A stretch of DNA of 41,374 bases from the NCBI GenBank assembly GCA_029068555.1, contig JAIECJ010000012.1, positions 1 through 41,374 of the forward strand. The letters run 5' to 3'. Below, one piece after another: positions 16,386 to 25,382 of this stretch (its first letter is position 1; each line of letters opens with the position of its first letter). Source of the stretch: Lachnospiraceae bacterium. Lineage in GTDB: Bacteria > Bacillota > Clostridia > Lachnospirales > Lachnospiraceae. The position numbers were made by a program, and so were the translations under genes. Under the pieces are notes generated by a model. It made no database searches, was not told the origin of the DNA, and saw nothing but the letters and a program-made list of their open reading frames with translations.

Positions 16386-17777
16386 ATGGAGAAAACATTA
16401 GACAAAATTGTAGCACTTTCAAAAAGCAGGGGGTTTGTATATCCCGGTTCAGAAATTTATGGCGGACTTGCCAATACATGGGACTATGGTAATCTCGGAG
16501 TTGAGTTAAAAAACAATGTAAAAAGAGCATGGTGGCAGAAATTTATTATGGAAAATCCATATAATGTGGGAGTGGACTGTGCGATCCTCATGAATCCACA
16601 GACATGGGTTGCGTCAGGTCATCTTGGCGGATTTTCAGATCCGCTTATGGACTGCAAGGAGTGTCACGAAAGATTTAGGGCGGACAAACTGATTGAAGAT
16701 TACGCGGGTGAAAACAGTATTACATTGGAGAAACCGATTGACGCGTTTTCACAGGAAGAAATGAAGAATTTTATTGAAGAGAAGAATATTGTCTGTCCAA
16801 CCTGTGGTAAGCACAATTTTACAGATATCCGCCAGTTTAACCTGATGTTTAAGACTTTTCAGGGTGTGACGGAGGATGCAAAGAATACAGTCTATTTGAG
16901 ACCGGAGACGGCACAGGGAATTTTTGTTAACTTTAAAAATGTACAGAGAACTTCGAGAAAAAAGATTCCGTTTGGTATTGGACAGATTGGAAAATCATTT
17001 AGAAATGAGATTACACCAGGTAATTTTACGTTTAGAACCAGGGAATTTGAGCAGATGGAACTTGAGTTCTTCTGTGAGCCGGGTACTGACCTTGAGTGGT
17101 TTCAGTATTGGAGAGGTTTTTGTCGTGACTGGCTGATTAACCTGGGCATTAAGGAGGAGGAGATGCGTCTGCGCGACCATGCGCCAGAGGAGCTTTGCTT
17201 TTACTCAAAGGGCACAACAGACATCGAATTTTTATTTCCGTCAATTGGCTGGGGTGAGCTTTGGGGAATTGCTGACAGAACGGATTATGACCTTACACAG
17301 CACCAGAATACATCGGGACAGGATATGTCTTACTTTGATGATGAGAAAAAAGAAAAATATATACCATATGTTATTGAACCATCTCTTGGTGCAGACCGTG
17401 TAGTGCTTGCGTTTTTATGCGCAGCCTATGATGAGGAGGAAATTGGAGAGGGGGACGTAAGGACAGTCCTTCACTTCCACCCAGCGATTGCACCTGTAAA
17501 AATAGGTGTGCTACCTTTGAGTAAGAAACTCAACGAAGGTGCGGAGAAAGTATTTACACAGCTTTCCAGAAAGTATAATTGTGAGTTTGACGACAGAGGA
17601 AACATCGGCAAGAGATACCGCCGTCAGGATGAAATCGGCACACCATTCTGTGTTACATATGATTTTGAGTCAGAGCAGGATCATGCGGTTACCGTCCGCT
17701 TCCGTGATTCCATGGAGCAGGAACGTATCAGGATTGATGATCTTGACGCTTACTTTGCAGATAAGTTTGTATTCTGA
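16386..17777 (+). CDS. glyQS: Glycyl-tRNA synthetase, single-chain type
   Basis: 463-residue class II synthetase of the homodimeric (archaeal/eukaryotic-like) type found in many Firmicutes, not the alpha2-beta2 GlyQ/GlyS form. Diagnostic segments are [22 protein letters not shown] at the N-terminus, a zinc-ribbon-like pair CKECHE and [31 protein letters not shown] around motif 2, and [10 protein letters not shown] at motif 3. The C-terminal anticodon-binding domain carries [31 protein letters not shown] precedes the ATG. No T-box leader was found; transcription probably comes from the promoter before the lipoprotein gene. Confidence 0.97.
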   Translation: MEKTLDKIVALSKSRGFVYPGSEIYGGLANTWDYGNLGVELKNNVKRAWWQKFIMENPYNVGVDCAILMNPQTWVASGHLGGFSDPLMDCKECHERFRADKLIEDYAGENSITLEKPIDAFSQEEMKNFIEEKNIVCPTCGKHNFTDIRQFNLMFKTFQGVTEDAKNTVYLRPETAQGIFVNFKNVQRTSRKKIPFGIGQIGKSFRNEITPGNFTFRTREFEQMELEFFCEPGTDLEWFQYWRGFCRDWLINLGIKEEEMRLRDHAPEELCFYSKGTTDIEFLFPSIGWGELWGIADRTDYDLTQHQNTSGQDMSYFDDEKKEKYIPYVIEPSLGADRVVLAFLCAAYDEEEIGEGDVRTVLHFHPAIAPVKIGVLPLSKKLNEGAEKVFTQLSRKYNCEFDDRGNIGKRYRRQDEIGTPFCVTYDFESEQDHAVTVRFRDSMEQERIRIDDLDAYFADKFVF

Positions 17778-17862
17778 TAAGCTCTATGAATAAATAATTA
17801 TGTGATACAGATACAAACGCCTATTAAAGATATATTGTGCAAAGGCACAAATTTGCAGGAAT

Positions 17863-17890
17863 TTGGCTACTGCATGAAGGCTATTATAAA
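17863..17890 (+). promoter_or_regulatory. Candidate promoter for alaS
   Basis: TTGGCT (17863-17868), 16-base spacer, TATAAA (17885-17890), 31 bases before the GTG start. Upstream at 17835-17850 is a small hairpin, TTGTGC and GCACAA around AAAG. The promoter is only moderately close to consensus. Confidence 0.4.
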
Positions 17891-17921
17891 ACATAAACAG
17901 ATTAAATTTGGAGGAATTGTT

Positions 17922-20579
17922 GTGAAAAACTATGGAGTAAATGAGCTTCGGAGAATGTTTCTTGAATTCTTCGAGAGCAAAGAACATCTGGCGATGAAAA
18001 GCTTTTCGCTGGTGCCGCACAATGACAACAGCCTGTTGATTATCAATTCAGGAATGGCGCCCTTAAAACCTTATTTTACGGGACAGGAAATACCGCCGAG
18101 ACGGCGTGTCACAACATGCCAGAAGTGTGTCAGGACAGGTGATATTGAAAATGTTGGTAAGACAGCGAGACATCTTACATTTTTTGAAATGCTTGGCAAT
18201 TTTTCGTTTGGTGATTATTTTAAGCACGAGGCGCTTGCGTGGAGCTGGGAGTTTTTGACAAAGGTAGTCGGACTTGATCCGGAGAGATTGTATCCGTCCA
18301 TTTACTGTGAGGATGAGGAAGCTTACAATATATGGGTAAACGAGATTGGTGTGCCAGCTGAAAAGATAACACGTTTTTATCGTGATCCGGAGACAGGCGA
18401 ATGTGACAATTTCTGGGAGCATGGTGCAGGTCCCTGTGGTCCCTGCTCGGAAATTTACTATGACAGGGGTATCAAGTATGGATGTGGCAGGCCGGACTGC
18501 AAGGTAGGATGTGACTGTGACCGTTACATGGAAGTATGGAACGATGTATTTACACAATTTGAGGGAGATGGTAAGGGTCATTATGAGGAACTTGCACAGA
18601 AAAATATTGATACTGGTATGGGACTTGAAAGACTTGCGGTAGTCGTTCAGGATGTTGATACTGTATTTGATATTAACACGATGAAAGCAATTCGTGACAG
18701 AATTTGCGCAGTTGCGGGAGTAGAATATCAGAAGGATGAGAAGAATGACGTTTCAATCAGGCTGATTACGGATCATATCCGTTCTGCAACATTTATGATA
18801 TCAGATGGTATTATGCCAACAAATGAAGGGCGCGGGTATGTACTCAGACGCATTATCCGGCGTGCAGCGCGCCATGGAAGGATGCTTGGCATAGAGGGTA
18901 CATTTATGGCTGATTTTGCCAGGACGGTTATTGATGAGTGTAAGGACGGTTACCCGGAGCTTGATGAGAAAAAGGATTTTATATTTAAGGTATTGACGCA
19001 GGAAGAAGAGAAATTCAATAAGACGATTGACCAGGGGCTTGCAATCCTTTCCGATATGCAGGATAAGATGCAGGCAGCGGGAGAGAAAGTCCTTTCAGGA
19101 GAGAATGTATTTAAATTGTATGACACGTATGGCTTCCCTGTAGACCTCACACATGAGATATTGGAGGAAAAAGGGTTTTCCATTGATGAAGACGGGTTCA
19201 ATGCAGCCATGGAGGAACAGCGCACAAAGGCAAGAAAAGCGCGTAAAGAGACAAACTATATGGGCGCGGACGCGACGGTATATGAGTCAATTGATCCTGC
19301 TATAACATCGTCGTTTGTCGGATATGATAAATTGGAAGCTGTATCAAAGATATCTGTATTAACAACGGACAGTGAGCTTGTTGAGGCGCTTTCTGACGGG
19401 GAAATCGGAACGATTATCGTAGATGAGACACCATTTTATGCTACCATGGGTGGTCAGCAGGGTGACAAGGGTATTATCACTGCGGCATCTGGTGAGTTTG
19501 CTGTGGAGGATACGATTAAACTGCTTGGCGGAAAGGTCGGGCATATCGGTAAGGTGATGCGCGGTATGATTAAAGTGGGCGATACGGTTACACTGCATGT
19601 AGATGAAACACTCCGCGCAAAAATCTGCAAAAATCATTCTGCAACGCATTTACTGCAGAAAGCGCTCCGCGAAGTACTTGGAACACATGTACAGCAGAAA
19701 GGTTCTTACCAGGACGCAGAGCGTACAAGATTTGACTTCAGCCATTTTGAGGCAATGACTGCTGACGAGCTTGTGGCAGTTGAGAAGATGGTCAATGAGA
19801 AGATAGCTGAGAACATTGCTGTTGATACACAGGTTATGACGATGGATGAGGCGAAAAAGACAGGTGCTATGGCCTTGTTTGACGAAAAGTATGGAGAGAC
19901 AGTGCGCGTTGTGTCGATGGGGGATTTTTCCAAAGAGTTCTGCGGTGGTACACATGTAAAGAGCACAGGGGATATCACTGTGTTTAAGATTGCATCCGAA
20001 AGTGGTATTGCAGCAGGTGTGCGCCGTATTGAAGCACTTACCGGAGATAATGTGCTGGATTACTACAAAAATATAGAAAATGAACTGGAGGCGGCAGCAA
20101 AGGCAGCAAGGACAACGCCTGCTAATTTAATTGATAAAATTGAGCACATGATGGCAGAAATCAAGATGCTTCAGGGCGAGAATGAGTCTTTGAAAAGCAA
20201 AGCAGCAAAGGAAGCGCTTGGTGATGTCATGAATCAGGTGACAGAAGTGAAAGGTGTGAAGCTTCTCGCTGCAAGGGTTGACGGAGTGGACATGAATGGT
20301 CTGAGAGATTTAGGTGACCAGCTTAAGGCGAAACTTGAAGAAGGTGTTGTGGTGCTTGCATCCGGTGTTGACGGCAAGGTGAACCTTGTGGCGATGGCTA
20401 CGGATGGTGCAATGGCAAAGGGTGCCCATGCAGGAAACCTTATCAAGGGAATTGCCGGACTTGTAGGCGGTGGCGGAGGCGGACGTCCCAACATGGCACA
20501 GGCAGGCGGAAAGAATCCGGATGGAATTGAAAAGGCAGTCGCGGAAGCAAAAACAGTTCTTGAGGGACAGATAAATTAA
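17922..20579 (+). CDS. alaS: Alanyl-tRNA synthetase
   Basis: 885 residues from a GTG start at 17922, fixed by GGAGG at 17910-17914 and by the family's conserved beginning (V)KNYGVNELRRMFLEFF; the upstream in-frame ATG at 17802 has no ribosome site. The catalytic domain shows the class II motif region RRRVTTCQKCVRTGDIENVG and EMLGNFSFGDYF. The editing domain retains the zinc-binding set HSATHLLQKAL (HxxxH) and CGGTHV (CxxxH), so mischarged Ser/Gly tRNA can be cleared. The C-terminal DHHA1-type domain ends in a glycine-rich GGGGGGRPNMAQAGG. Length is normal. Candidate promoter at 17863-17890. Confidence 0.98.
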   Translation: MKNYGVNELRRMFLEFFESKEHLAMKSFSLVPHNDNSLLIINSGMAPLKPYFTGQEIPPRRRVTTCQKCVRTGDIENVGKTARHLTFFEMLGNFSFGDYFKHEALAWSWEFLTKVVGLDPERLYPSIYCEDEEAYNIWVNEIGVPAEKITRFYRDPETGECDNFWEHGAGPCGPCSEIYYDRGIKYGCGRPDCKVGCDCDRYMEVWNDVFTQFEGDGKGHYEELAQKNIDTGMGLERLAVVVQDVDTVFDINTMKAIRDRICAVAGVEYQKDEKNDVSIRLITDHIRSATFMISDGIMPTNEGRGYVLRRIIRRAARHGRMLGIEGTFMADFARTVIDECKDGYPELDEKKDFIFKVLTQEEEKFNKTIDQGLAILSDMQDKMQAAGEKVLSGENVFKLYDTYGFPVDLTHEILEEKGFSIDEDGFNAAMEEQRTKARKARKETNYMGADATVYESIDPAITSSFVGYDKLEAVSKISVLTTDSELVEALSDGEIGTIIVDETPFYATMGGQQGDKGIITAASGEFAVEDTIKLLGGKVGHIGKVMRGMIKVGDTVTLHVDETLRAKICKNHSATHLLQKALREVLGTHVQQKGSYQDAERTRFDFSHFEAMTADELVAVEKMVNEKIAENIAVDTQVMTMDEAKKTGAMALFDEKYGETVRVVSMGDFSKEFCGGTHVKSTGDITVFKIASESGIAAGVRRIEALTGDNVLDYYKNIENELEAAAKAARTTPANLIDKIEHMMAEIKMLQGENESLKSKAAKEALGDVMNQVTEVKGVKLLAARVDGVDMNGLRDLGDQLKAKLEEGVVVLASGVDGKVNLVAMATDGAMAKGAHAGNLIKGIAGLVGGGGGGRPNMAQAGGKNPDGIEKAVAEAKTVLEGQIN

Positions 20580-20608
20580 ATTTTATGAAAAATAATCCAA
20601 AAAAACTA

Positions 20609-20636
20609 TTGACGTGTGCGCAATATGTGATATAAT
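20609..20636 (+). promoter_or_regulatory. Strong promoter for rpsU
   Basis: TTGACG (20609-20614), 16-base spacer, and TATAAT (20631-20636) preceded by TG at 20628-20629, an extended -10. The leader of about 70 bases ends in two purine-rich stretches, GGAGGGAGG and AGGTG. Confidence 0.8.
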
Positions 20637-20712
20637 CATAAATGTGCAATTAAGTATACCCGAACAGTCTGGCACACAATAATAGGGCTGGAGGGAGGTT
20701 AGGTGTGATAGC

Positions 20713-20889
20713 ATGTCAAATGTAATCGTTAAAGAAAACGAGACTTTGGATAGCGCTTTACGTAGATTTAAAAGAAGTTGCGCTAAAGCCGGAATTCAGC
20801 AGGAAATCCGCAAAAGAGAGCATTACGAAAAGCCAAGCGTAAAACGCAAGAAGAAGTCGGAAGCAGCTAGAAAACGTAAATATAATTAA
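20713..20889 (+). CDS. rpsU: Small ribosomal subunit protein bS21
   Basis: 58 residues, [20 protein letters not shown] through a strongly basic C-terminus ([16 protein letters not shown]). This is the complete S21 family signature, including the KRSCAKAGI and [12 protein letters not shown] segments. S21 binds the 30S platform and helps initiation by supporting the anti-Shine-Dalgarno region. AGGTG at 20701-20705 is the nearer ribosome site. It has its own consensus-like promoter and a strong terminator, so it is probably highly and independently expressed. Confidence 0.97.
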   Translation: MSNVIVKENETLDSALRRFKRSCAKAGIQQEIRKREHYEKPSVKRKKKSEAARKRKYN

Positions 20890-20906
20890 TTTTTATTAAT
20901 TGAATC

Positions 20907-20937
20907 AAAATCCTTGGCTGTTTCGCCAAGGATTTTT
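20907..20937 (+). terminator. Intrinsic terminator of rpsU
   Basis: AAAATCCTTGGC (20907-20918), loop TGTTTC, GCCAAGGATTTT (20925-20936) then T: a 12-bp perfect stem with a U-tract. Confidence 0.9.
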
Positions 20938-20955
20938 GCGTGAGGGGTGGGATTA

Positions 20956-21582
20956 TTGGAAAAAATATCTATTTGGCTGGCAAAGTACCAAGTGGCAGGA
21001 TATGATATGTATCATATTGTGGCGTGCTTTTTCCTTTTTAGTATTATTGGATGGATGGTAGAATCTGTCTATATGTCTTTGTGTAACAAGAAAATTACCA
21101 ACAGGGGATTTATGACGGGACCGTACTGCCCGATTTATGGTGTTGGGGCAACGTTGGGGTATATCATATTACACCCATTGGCGCATAATATTGCAGCATT
21201 GTACATAGTAGGGGCGTTGCTTGCCACCTTATTTGAGCTTATAGTAGCAAAATTAATGATGCGGCTGTTTGGCGAGGTCTGGTGGGATTACAATGATAAG
21301 TTTTGCAATTACAAAGGAATGGTCTGTCTGGAAAGCACGCTGGCATGGGGACTGTATGCAGTGGTTATCATAACATTTTTATTTGAAAAGGTGATTCGTT
21401 TTGTGGACAGATATCCCAGGGCATGGGGGCTTAAGACGATTGCACTGGTTTTGGCGATGGGCATACTGGATTTTGGTTATCATTTTTCCATGTCAGTTAA
21501 AATTGATGAGGACATGCGGGAAGAGATTATCGGGAAAAAGGATGAAATTGTGGATTTTTGCCATAGATTAATCGGAAGATAG
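20956..21582 (+). CDS. CmpB-type putative ABC-transporter permease-like membrane protein
   Basis: 208 residues with about five or six hydrophobic segments. It matches the CmpB-like family named as putative ABC transporter permeases, with the conserved GWMVESVYMS, NRGFMTGPYCPIYGVGA and WWDYNDKFCNYKGMVCLESTLAWG stretches. No ATPase partner is adjacent and the function is not established. The TTG at 20956 is preferred because GAGGGG lies 8 bases before it; a GTG at 20947 falls inside that ribosome site. It lies directly after the rpsU terminator, so expression may be by read-through or a weak promoter not identified. Confidence 0.82.
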   Translation: MEKISIWLAKYQVAGYDMYHIVACFFLFSIIGWMVESVYMSLCNKKITNRGFMTGPYCPIYGVGATLGYIILHPLAHNIAALYIVGALLATLFELIVAKLMMRLFGEVWWDYNDKFCNYKGMVCLESTLAWGLYAVVIITFLFEKVIRFVDRYPRAWGLKTIALVLAMGILDFGYHFSMSVKIDEDMREEIIGKKDEIVDFCHRLIGR

Positions 21583-21602
21583 CTGATAAATAATTGTTTG
21601 GG

Positions 21603-21632
21603 AAGAATATCGAAAATCGGTATTCTTTCTTT
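21603..21632 (+). terminator. Intrinsic terminator after the CmpB-like gene
   Basis: AAGAATATCG (21603-21612), loop AAAAT, CGGTATTCTT (21618-21627), followed by TCTTT. 10-bp stem with one G-U pair. Confidence 0.75.
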
Positions 21633-21729
21633 ATGAATAGGGAATTCTGAAGAGAGAGTTTTGATAGTCTGCAGTAAAAGCTGGGAAAAAGTCATTTTGA
21701 AGCAGTCATATACGATACAAAACCAGCAT

Positions 21730-21759
21730 AGACTTCATAATAAGTAAGGTATGAGGTCT
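21730..21759 (+). promoter_or_regulatory. Hairpin covering the ribosome site of the D,D-carboxypeptidase gene
   Basis: AGACTTCATA (21730-21739) pairs with TATGAGGTCT (21750-21759), 10 bp with one G-U pair. The right arm contains GAGGT (21753-21757), the only well-spaced Shine-Dalgarno for the ATG at 21765, so the fold would hide it. Confidence 0.45.
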
Positions 21760-21764
21760 GCTTT

Positions 21765-22994
21765 ATGAAAAGTGTCAGGCAAAGGAAATACAATAAAATA
21801 TATAAAAGAATATATAGCATCATTTCAGTCGCAGTATGCATTGCATTATTATGTGGCAGTGCAGTTTTTGCTGAGGAGGGTGCATCACAGGGCAGCGCAG
21901 TAAATTCTACGGCTCTGACCTTGGCATCACCGTCCGCGATACTGATGGAGGCGTCGACAGGAACCGTTTTGTTTGAGAAAAATCCTGATGAGATACGCAG
22001 TCCGGCAAGTATTACAAAGATTATGACATTGCTCCTTACGTTTGAAGCCATTGAAAAGGGAAGGATAAAACTTGAGGATGAGGTGTGTACAAGTGCCTAT
22101 GCAAAATCAATGGGAGGTTCACAGGTCTTTCTTGAAGAAGGAGAGATACAGACAGTAGACACGCTCATCAAATGCATCACAGTGGCAAGCGGAAATGATG
22201 CATCTGTGGCGATGGCAGAATACATAGCTGGGAGCGAGTCGGAGTTTGTCAATATGATGAATGAAAAAGCGGCGAAGCTAGGCATGACAAATACACATTT
22301 TCTTGACTGCTGCGGCCTAAGTTCTGACAGCTCGCACCATACAACTGCAAGGGATGTGGCAATCATGTCAAAGGAGCTGATTACCAGATATCCACAAATA
22401 TATGATTACACAAAAATCTGGATGGAAGATATCACTCATGTGACAAGGCAGGGAAGTAAGCCGTTTACGTTGTCAAGTACCAACAAGCTGCTCAAACAGT
22501 ATCAATGGACAACAGGCTTAAAGACAGGTTCAACGAATGCGGCAAAATACTGCTTTAGTGCGACTGCAAATAAGGACGGAATTGATTTGATTGCTGTTGT
22601 TATGGGGGCTCCTGACTTTAAAATCAGGTTTGCAGAGGCGCGGAGTCTTTTGGAATATGGATTTGCCATGACCAGACTGTATGTGGATGAAAATAGGGAG
22701 CCGTTAAATAATGTTCCTGTAACAGGCGGCAAGGCGGAATTTCTTGCAGTGGAGCCAAAAGGCGCTTTCCGCTATCTTGATACGACCGGAGCGGATTTTA
22801 GCCAGATTGAAAAGAAGTATCAGTATTCGGAAGCGGTGGCAGCGCCTGTTGAGGAGGGGACAGAGGTCGGACATATCAGTTACAGTCTTGGTGGTAAGGA
22901 AATTGGCAAAGTTGCCATTATAACTTCTGAGGCAGTGGAAAAGGCGTATTATATAGACTATCTGAAGAAGATATTTATGAAATATTTGATATAA
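21765..22994 (+). CDS. D-alanyl-D-alanine carboxypeptidase (peptidase S11, PBP5-like)
   Basis: 409 residues. A secretion signal with hydrophobic core IISVAVCIALLCGSAVFA and likely cleavage after residue 36 is followed by the S11 catalytic domain. The three penicillin-binding motifs are S82-I-T-K85, S142-G-N144 and K253-T-G255. A C-terminal beta domain (about 290-380) and a final helix (YYIDYLKKIFMKYL) fit the PBP5 layout, in which the tail anchors the enzyme to the membrane. It trims the terminal D-Ala of peptidoglycan stem peptides. The metallophosphoesterase gene follows 33 bases later. Its ribosome site lies in a hairpin (21730-21759). Confidence 0.95.
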   Translation: MKSVRQRKYNKIYKRIYSIISVAVCIALLCGSAVFAEEGASQGSAVNSTALTLASPSAILMEASTGTVLFEKNPDEIRSPASITKIMTLLLTFEAIEKGRIKLEDEVCTSAYAKSMGGSQVFLEEGEIQTVDTLIKCITVASGNDASVAMAEYIAGSESEFVNMMNEKAAKLGMTNTHFLDCCGLSSDSSHHTTARDVAIMSKELITRYPQIYDYTKIWMEDITHVTRQGSKPFTLSSTNKLLKQYQWTTGLKTGSTNAAKYCFSATANKDGIDLIAVVMGAPDFKIRFAEARSLLEYGFAMTRLYVDENREPLNNVPVTGGKAEFLAVEPKGAFRYLDTTGADFSQIEKKYQYSEAVAAPVEEGTEVGHISYSLGGKEIGKVAIITSEAVEKAYYIDYLKKIFMKYLI

Positions 22995-23027
22995 GAGCAT
23001 TGCTGGAGCAGGGGAGAATCAACTAAG

Positions 23028-23897
23028 ATGCAAAGTATATTGGGAATAGGTATTCTTATTATTATCATAATGGCTGTTGCGCTTTTGGCAGTTGGTATTA
23101 TAGACGGAAACAGGTTTGTGACGGTAAGGGAGGAATTCTGTCTTTCAGGTCTGACAAAGGAATGCAGGTTCGTGTTGATATCCGATCTTCACAACAAGGT
23201 ATACGGAAAGAAAAATGACAAAGTCATTGATGCTGTCCGAAAGATAAATCCGGATTTTATTATATTGGCAGGAGATCTTGTCACATCAAAAGCAAGTGAG
23301 GACATGACGCCAGGCATAGAGCTGGTGAAGGCTCTGGGCAGGGATTACAGGATATATTACGGGCTTGGAAACCATGAAACAAAGCTAAGACAGTGTCCTG
23401 ATAAGTTTGATGATAAGTTTGACAGGCTCAAAGCCGGGGTAAAAGATAAAAATGTCATATTGCTTGAGAATGAGTCCGTTGATATACCTGAATATCATAT
23501 CAGGGTGACAGGACTGGATTTGGATTTGAAATATTTTGCGCATTTCAGAATCAGGAGGATGGAAGATGCATATCTGGAAAAGACACTTCCAAAATATGAT
23601 AAAACCAAATGTAATATTCTGATAGCACACAACCCTGATTATTTTGCGGATTATGCCCAGTGGGGGGCGGATTTGGTATTGTCAGGTCATGTCCACGGAG
23701 GAATTATGCGCCTTCCGTTTCTGGGCGGTGTCATAGCGCCCTCTTACAAAATATTTCCGAAATATGACGGGGGTGTATTCAAATCAGGAAAGTCCGTAAT
23801 GCTGCTAGGGCGCGGAATGGGATCACATACAATACCGTTTCGCTTCTTTAATCCGGCGGAATTATATGATGTGACACTGAGAATAAAATACGAATAA
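23028..23897 (+). CDS. Membrane-anchored metallophosphoesterase
   Basis: 289 residues. One N-terminal transmembrane helix (IGILIIIIMAVALLAVGII) precedes a calcineurin-like phosphoesterase domain. All metal motifs are visible: DLHNK, GDLV, GNHE, IAHNPD and GHVHGG, as in the YkuE/YkoQ-type enzymes whose catalytic domain faces outward or lies at the membrane. The substrate cannot be read from the sequence; related proteins act on lipid-linked or nucleotide phosphates. It lies 33 bases after the carboxypeptidase gene and is likely co-transcribed, ending just before a terminator-like hairpin that precedes scpA. Confidence 0.92.
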   Translation: MQSILGIGILIIIIMAVALLAVGIIDGNRFVTVREEFCLSGLTKECRFVLISDLHNKVYGKKNDKVIDAVRKINPDFIILAGDLVTSKASEDMTPGIELVKALGRDYRIYYGLGNHETKLRQCPDKFDDKFDRLKAGVKDKNVILLENESVDIPEYHIRVTGLDLDLKYFAHFRIRRMEDAYLEKTLPKYDKTKCNILIAHNPDYFADYAQWGADLVLSGHVHGGIMRLPFLGGVIAPSYKIFPKYDGGVFKSGKSVMLLGRGMGSHTIPFRFFNPAELYDVTLRIKYE

Positions 23898-23906
23898 CAG
23901 TTTGCA

Positions 23907-23935
23907 TTGCATTTTCCCTCAAATCTATGTAAAAT
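23907..23935 (+). promoter_or_regulatory. Candidate promoter for scpA
   Basis: TTGCAT (23907-23912), 17-base spacer, TAAAAT (23930-23935). Its expected start point near 23942 lies inside the loop side of the hairpin described at 23916-23990. Confidence 0.45.
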
Positions 23936-23990
23936 AAAAAGATACAGTTATTGCCATCTCTTTTATTTTGACTTAGATTTGGGGGTTTTT
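23916..23990 (+). promoter_or_regulatory. Terminator-like hairpin pairing with the scpA ribosome site
   Basis: CCCTCAAATCTA (23916-23927) pairs with TAGATTTGGGGG (23974-23985), one G-U pair. An inner AAAATAAAA (23931-23939) pairs with TTTTATTTT (23961-23969). TTTTT follows at 23986-23990 and the scpA ATG is at 23993. The GGGGG strand is the scpA Shine-Dalgarno, so transcripts arriving from upstream would either terminate or hide the ribosome site. Confidence 0.55.
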
Positions 23991-23992
23991 AT

Positions 23993-24742
23993 ATGGGCTT
24001 GTCCGTGAGACTGGAAGTATTTGAGGGACCATTGGATCTGTTACTTTATTTGATTGAAAAAAATAAGATAGATATCTATGATATACCCATTGTGGTTATC
24101 ACGGAACAGTATCTGGACTATATCCGGAATATGCAGACAGAGGACATGAACGTCATGAGCGAGTTTCTCGTGATGGCAGCGACGCTTCTTGACATTAAAT
24201 GCAGAATGCTCCTCCCAAGGGAAGTCAATGAGGAAGGGGAGGAAGAAGATCCAAGGGCGGAGCTGGTACAGAAGCTCCTTGAGTATAAGATGTATAAGTA
24301 TATGGCACTTGAACTTCGCGATAAGCAGGTGGATGCGGCTAAGAGCTGGTTTAAAAAACCCATGCTGCCCAGGGAGGTTATGGACTACCAATATCCCATA
24401 GACTACGAGGAACTTGCAGGTGATGTTGATCTGACAAAGCTGCATGAGATATTCAAATCTGTCATGAGGCGTCAGGAGGATAAGATTGACCCAATTAGAA
24501 GCCAGTTTGGAAAGATTGAGAAAGATGAAATCAACCTGGAGGAAAAGCAGGGGTACATAGAAGAGTATGTCAAAAATCACAGGCGATTCAGTTTTCGGAG
24601 TCTCTTGGAAAAGCAGGGAAGCAAGATGGAGGTCATCGTTACATTTATGGCGATACTGGAAATGATGAAGCAGGGTATTATCTCGATTGAACAGGAGGAA
24701 ACTTTTGCAGATATTATTATCACGTCGAGCCTTGCAGCATAA
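23993..24742 (+). CDS. scpA: Segregation and condensation protein A
   Basis: 249-residue kleisin subunit of the bacterial SMC condensin. The N-terminal SMC-neck-binding domain is clear (LEVFEGPLDLLLYLIEKNKIDIYDIP), followed by ITEQYLDYI, and the C-terminal winged helix (VTFMAILEMMKQGIISIEQEE) contacts the SMC head. Middle residues 75-190 are acidic and variable, as usual. Length is normal. GGGGG at 23981-23985 is its ribosome site, embedded in a hairpin. scpB follows 26 bases later. Confidence 0.97.
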   Translation: MGLSVRLEVFEGPLDLLLYLIEKNKIDIYDIPIVVITEQYLDYIRNMQTEDMNVMSEFLVMAATLLDIKCRMLLPREVNEEGEEEDPRAELVQKLLEYKMYKYMALELRDKQVDAAKSWFKKPMLPREVMDYQYPIDYEELAGDVDLTKLHEIFKSVMRRQEDKIDPIRSQFGKIEKDEINLEEKQGYIEEYVKNHRRFSFRSLLEKQGSKMEVIVTFMAILEMMKQGIISIEQEETFADIIITSSLAA

Positions 24743-24768
24743 TGGATGAATAAAAAGGTAATTAAGAT

Positions 24769-25350
24769 ATGGAAGAAAAAAAGATAATGGCCGTGATAGA
24801 GGCAGTGCTTTTTGCCATGGGTGATTCAGTGGAGATATCAAGATTGAATCATGTACTTGAGATATCAGAAAAGGAAATTCGGGAAATCATTGCCAAAATG
24901 AATGACAGATACAAAAGACAGGACAGGGGAATTTATATTGCAGAGCTTGAGGATGCAGTGCAGTTGTGCACAAAGCCTGAGCTGTATGAGTATCTGATTA
25001 AGGTGGCAAAAGCGCCTAGAAAATATGTTTTATCGGATACACTGCTGGAAACACTTTCCATTATTGCATACAAGCAGCCAGTGACAAGACTTGAGGTTGA
25101 AAAAATACGAGGAGTGAGTTGTGATCACGCAGTGAATCGCCTTCTTGAATTTAATCTGATACAGGAGCTTGGCAGACTTGATGCGCCAGGGCGTCCATTG
25201 CTCTTTGGTACTACAGAGGAGTTTCTGCGAACGTTTGGCGTCAAGTCGTTAGGGGATCTTCCTATATTGAATCCGGAGCAGATAGAGGATTTCCGTAAAC
25301 AGGCAGAGGAGGAGGCTGGCGAGATGCCAGAATTGAAAGTGGAGATTTAG
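24769..25350 (+). CDS. scpB: Segregation and condensation protein B
   Basis: 193-residue partner of ScpA with two winged-helix domains. Typical segments are IEAVLFAMGDSVEISRLN at the start, LSDTLLETLSIIAYKQPVTRLEVEKIRGVSCDHAVNRLLE in the second domain, and GRPLLFGTTEEFLRTFGVKSLGDLP near the end. With ScpA and SMC it organises newly replicated origins. The stop codon at 25348-25350 touches a GTG of the next gene, so the downstream regulator may be read from the same transcript. Confidence 0.97.
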   Translation: MEEKKIMAVIEAVLFAMGDSVEISRLNHVLEISEKEIREIIAKMNDRYKRQDRGIYIAELEDAVQLCTKPELYEYLIKVAKAPRKYVLSDTLLETLSIIAYKQPVTRLEVEKIRGVSCDHAVNRLLEFNLIQELGRLDAPGRPLLFGTTEEFLRTFGVKSLGDLPILNPEQIEDFRKQAEEEAGEMPELKVEI

Positions 25351-25382
25351 TGGTAACCGATCTGGCAGCAAGGGGGATTGCT

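Noticed and set aside
24041-24841. Long minus-strand open frame (266 codons) opposite scpA
   Set aside because: It mirrors scpA codon structure, has no ribosome site, and the translation is rich in Leu/His/Ile without domain features.
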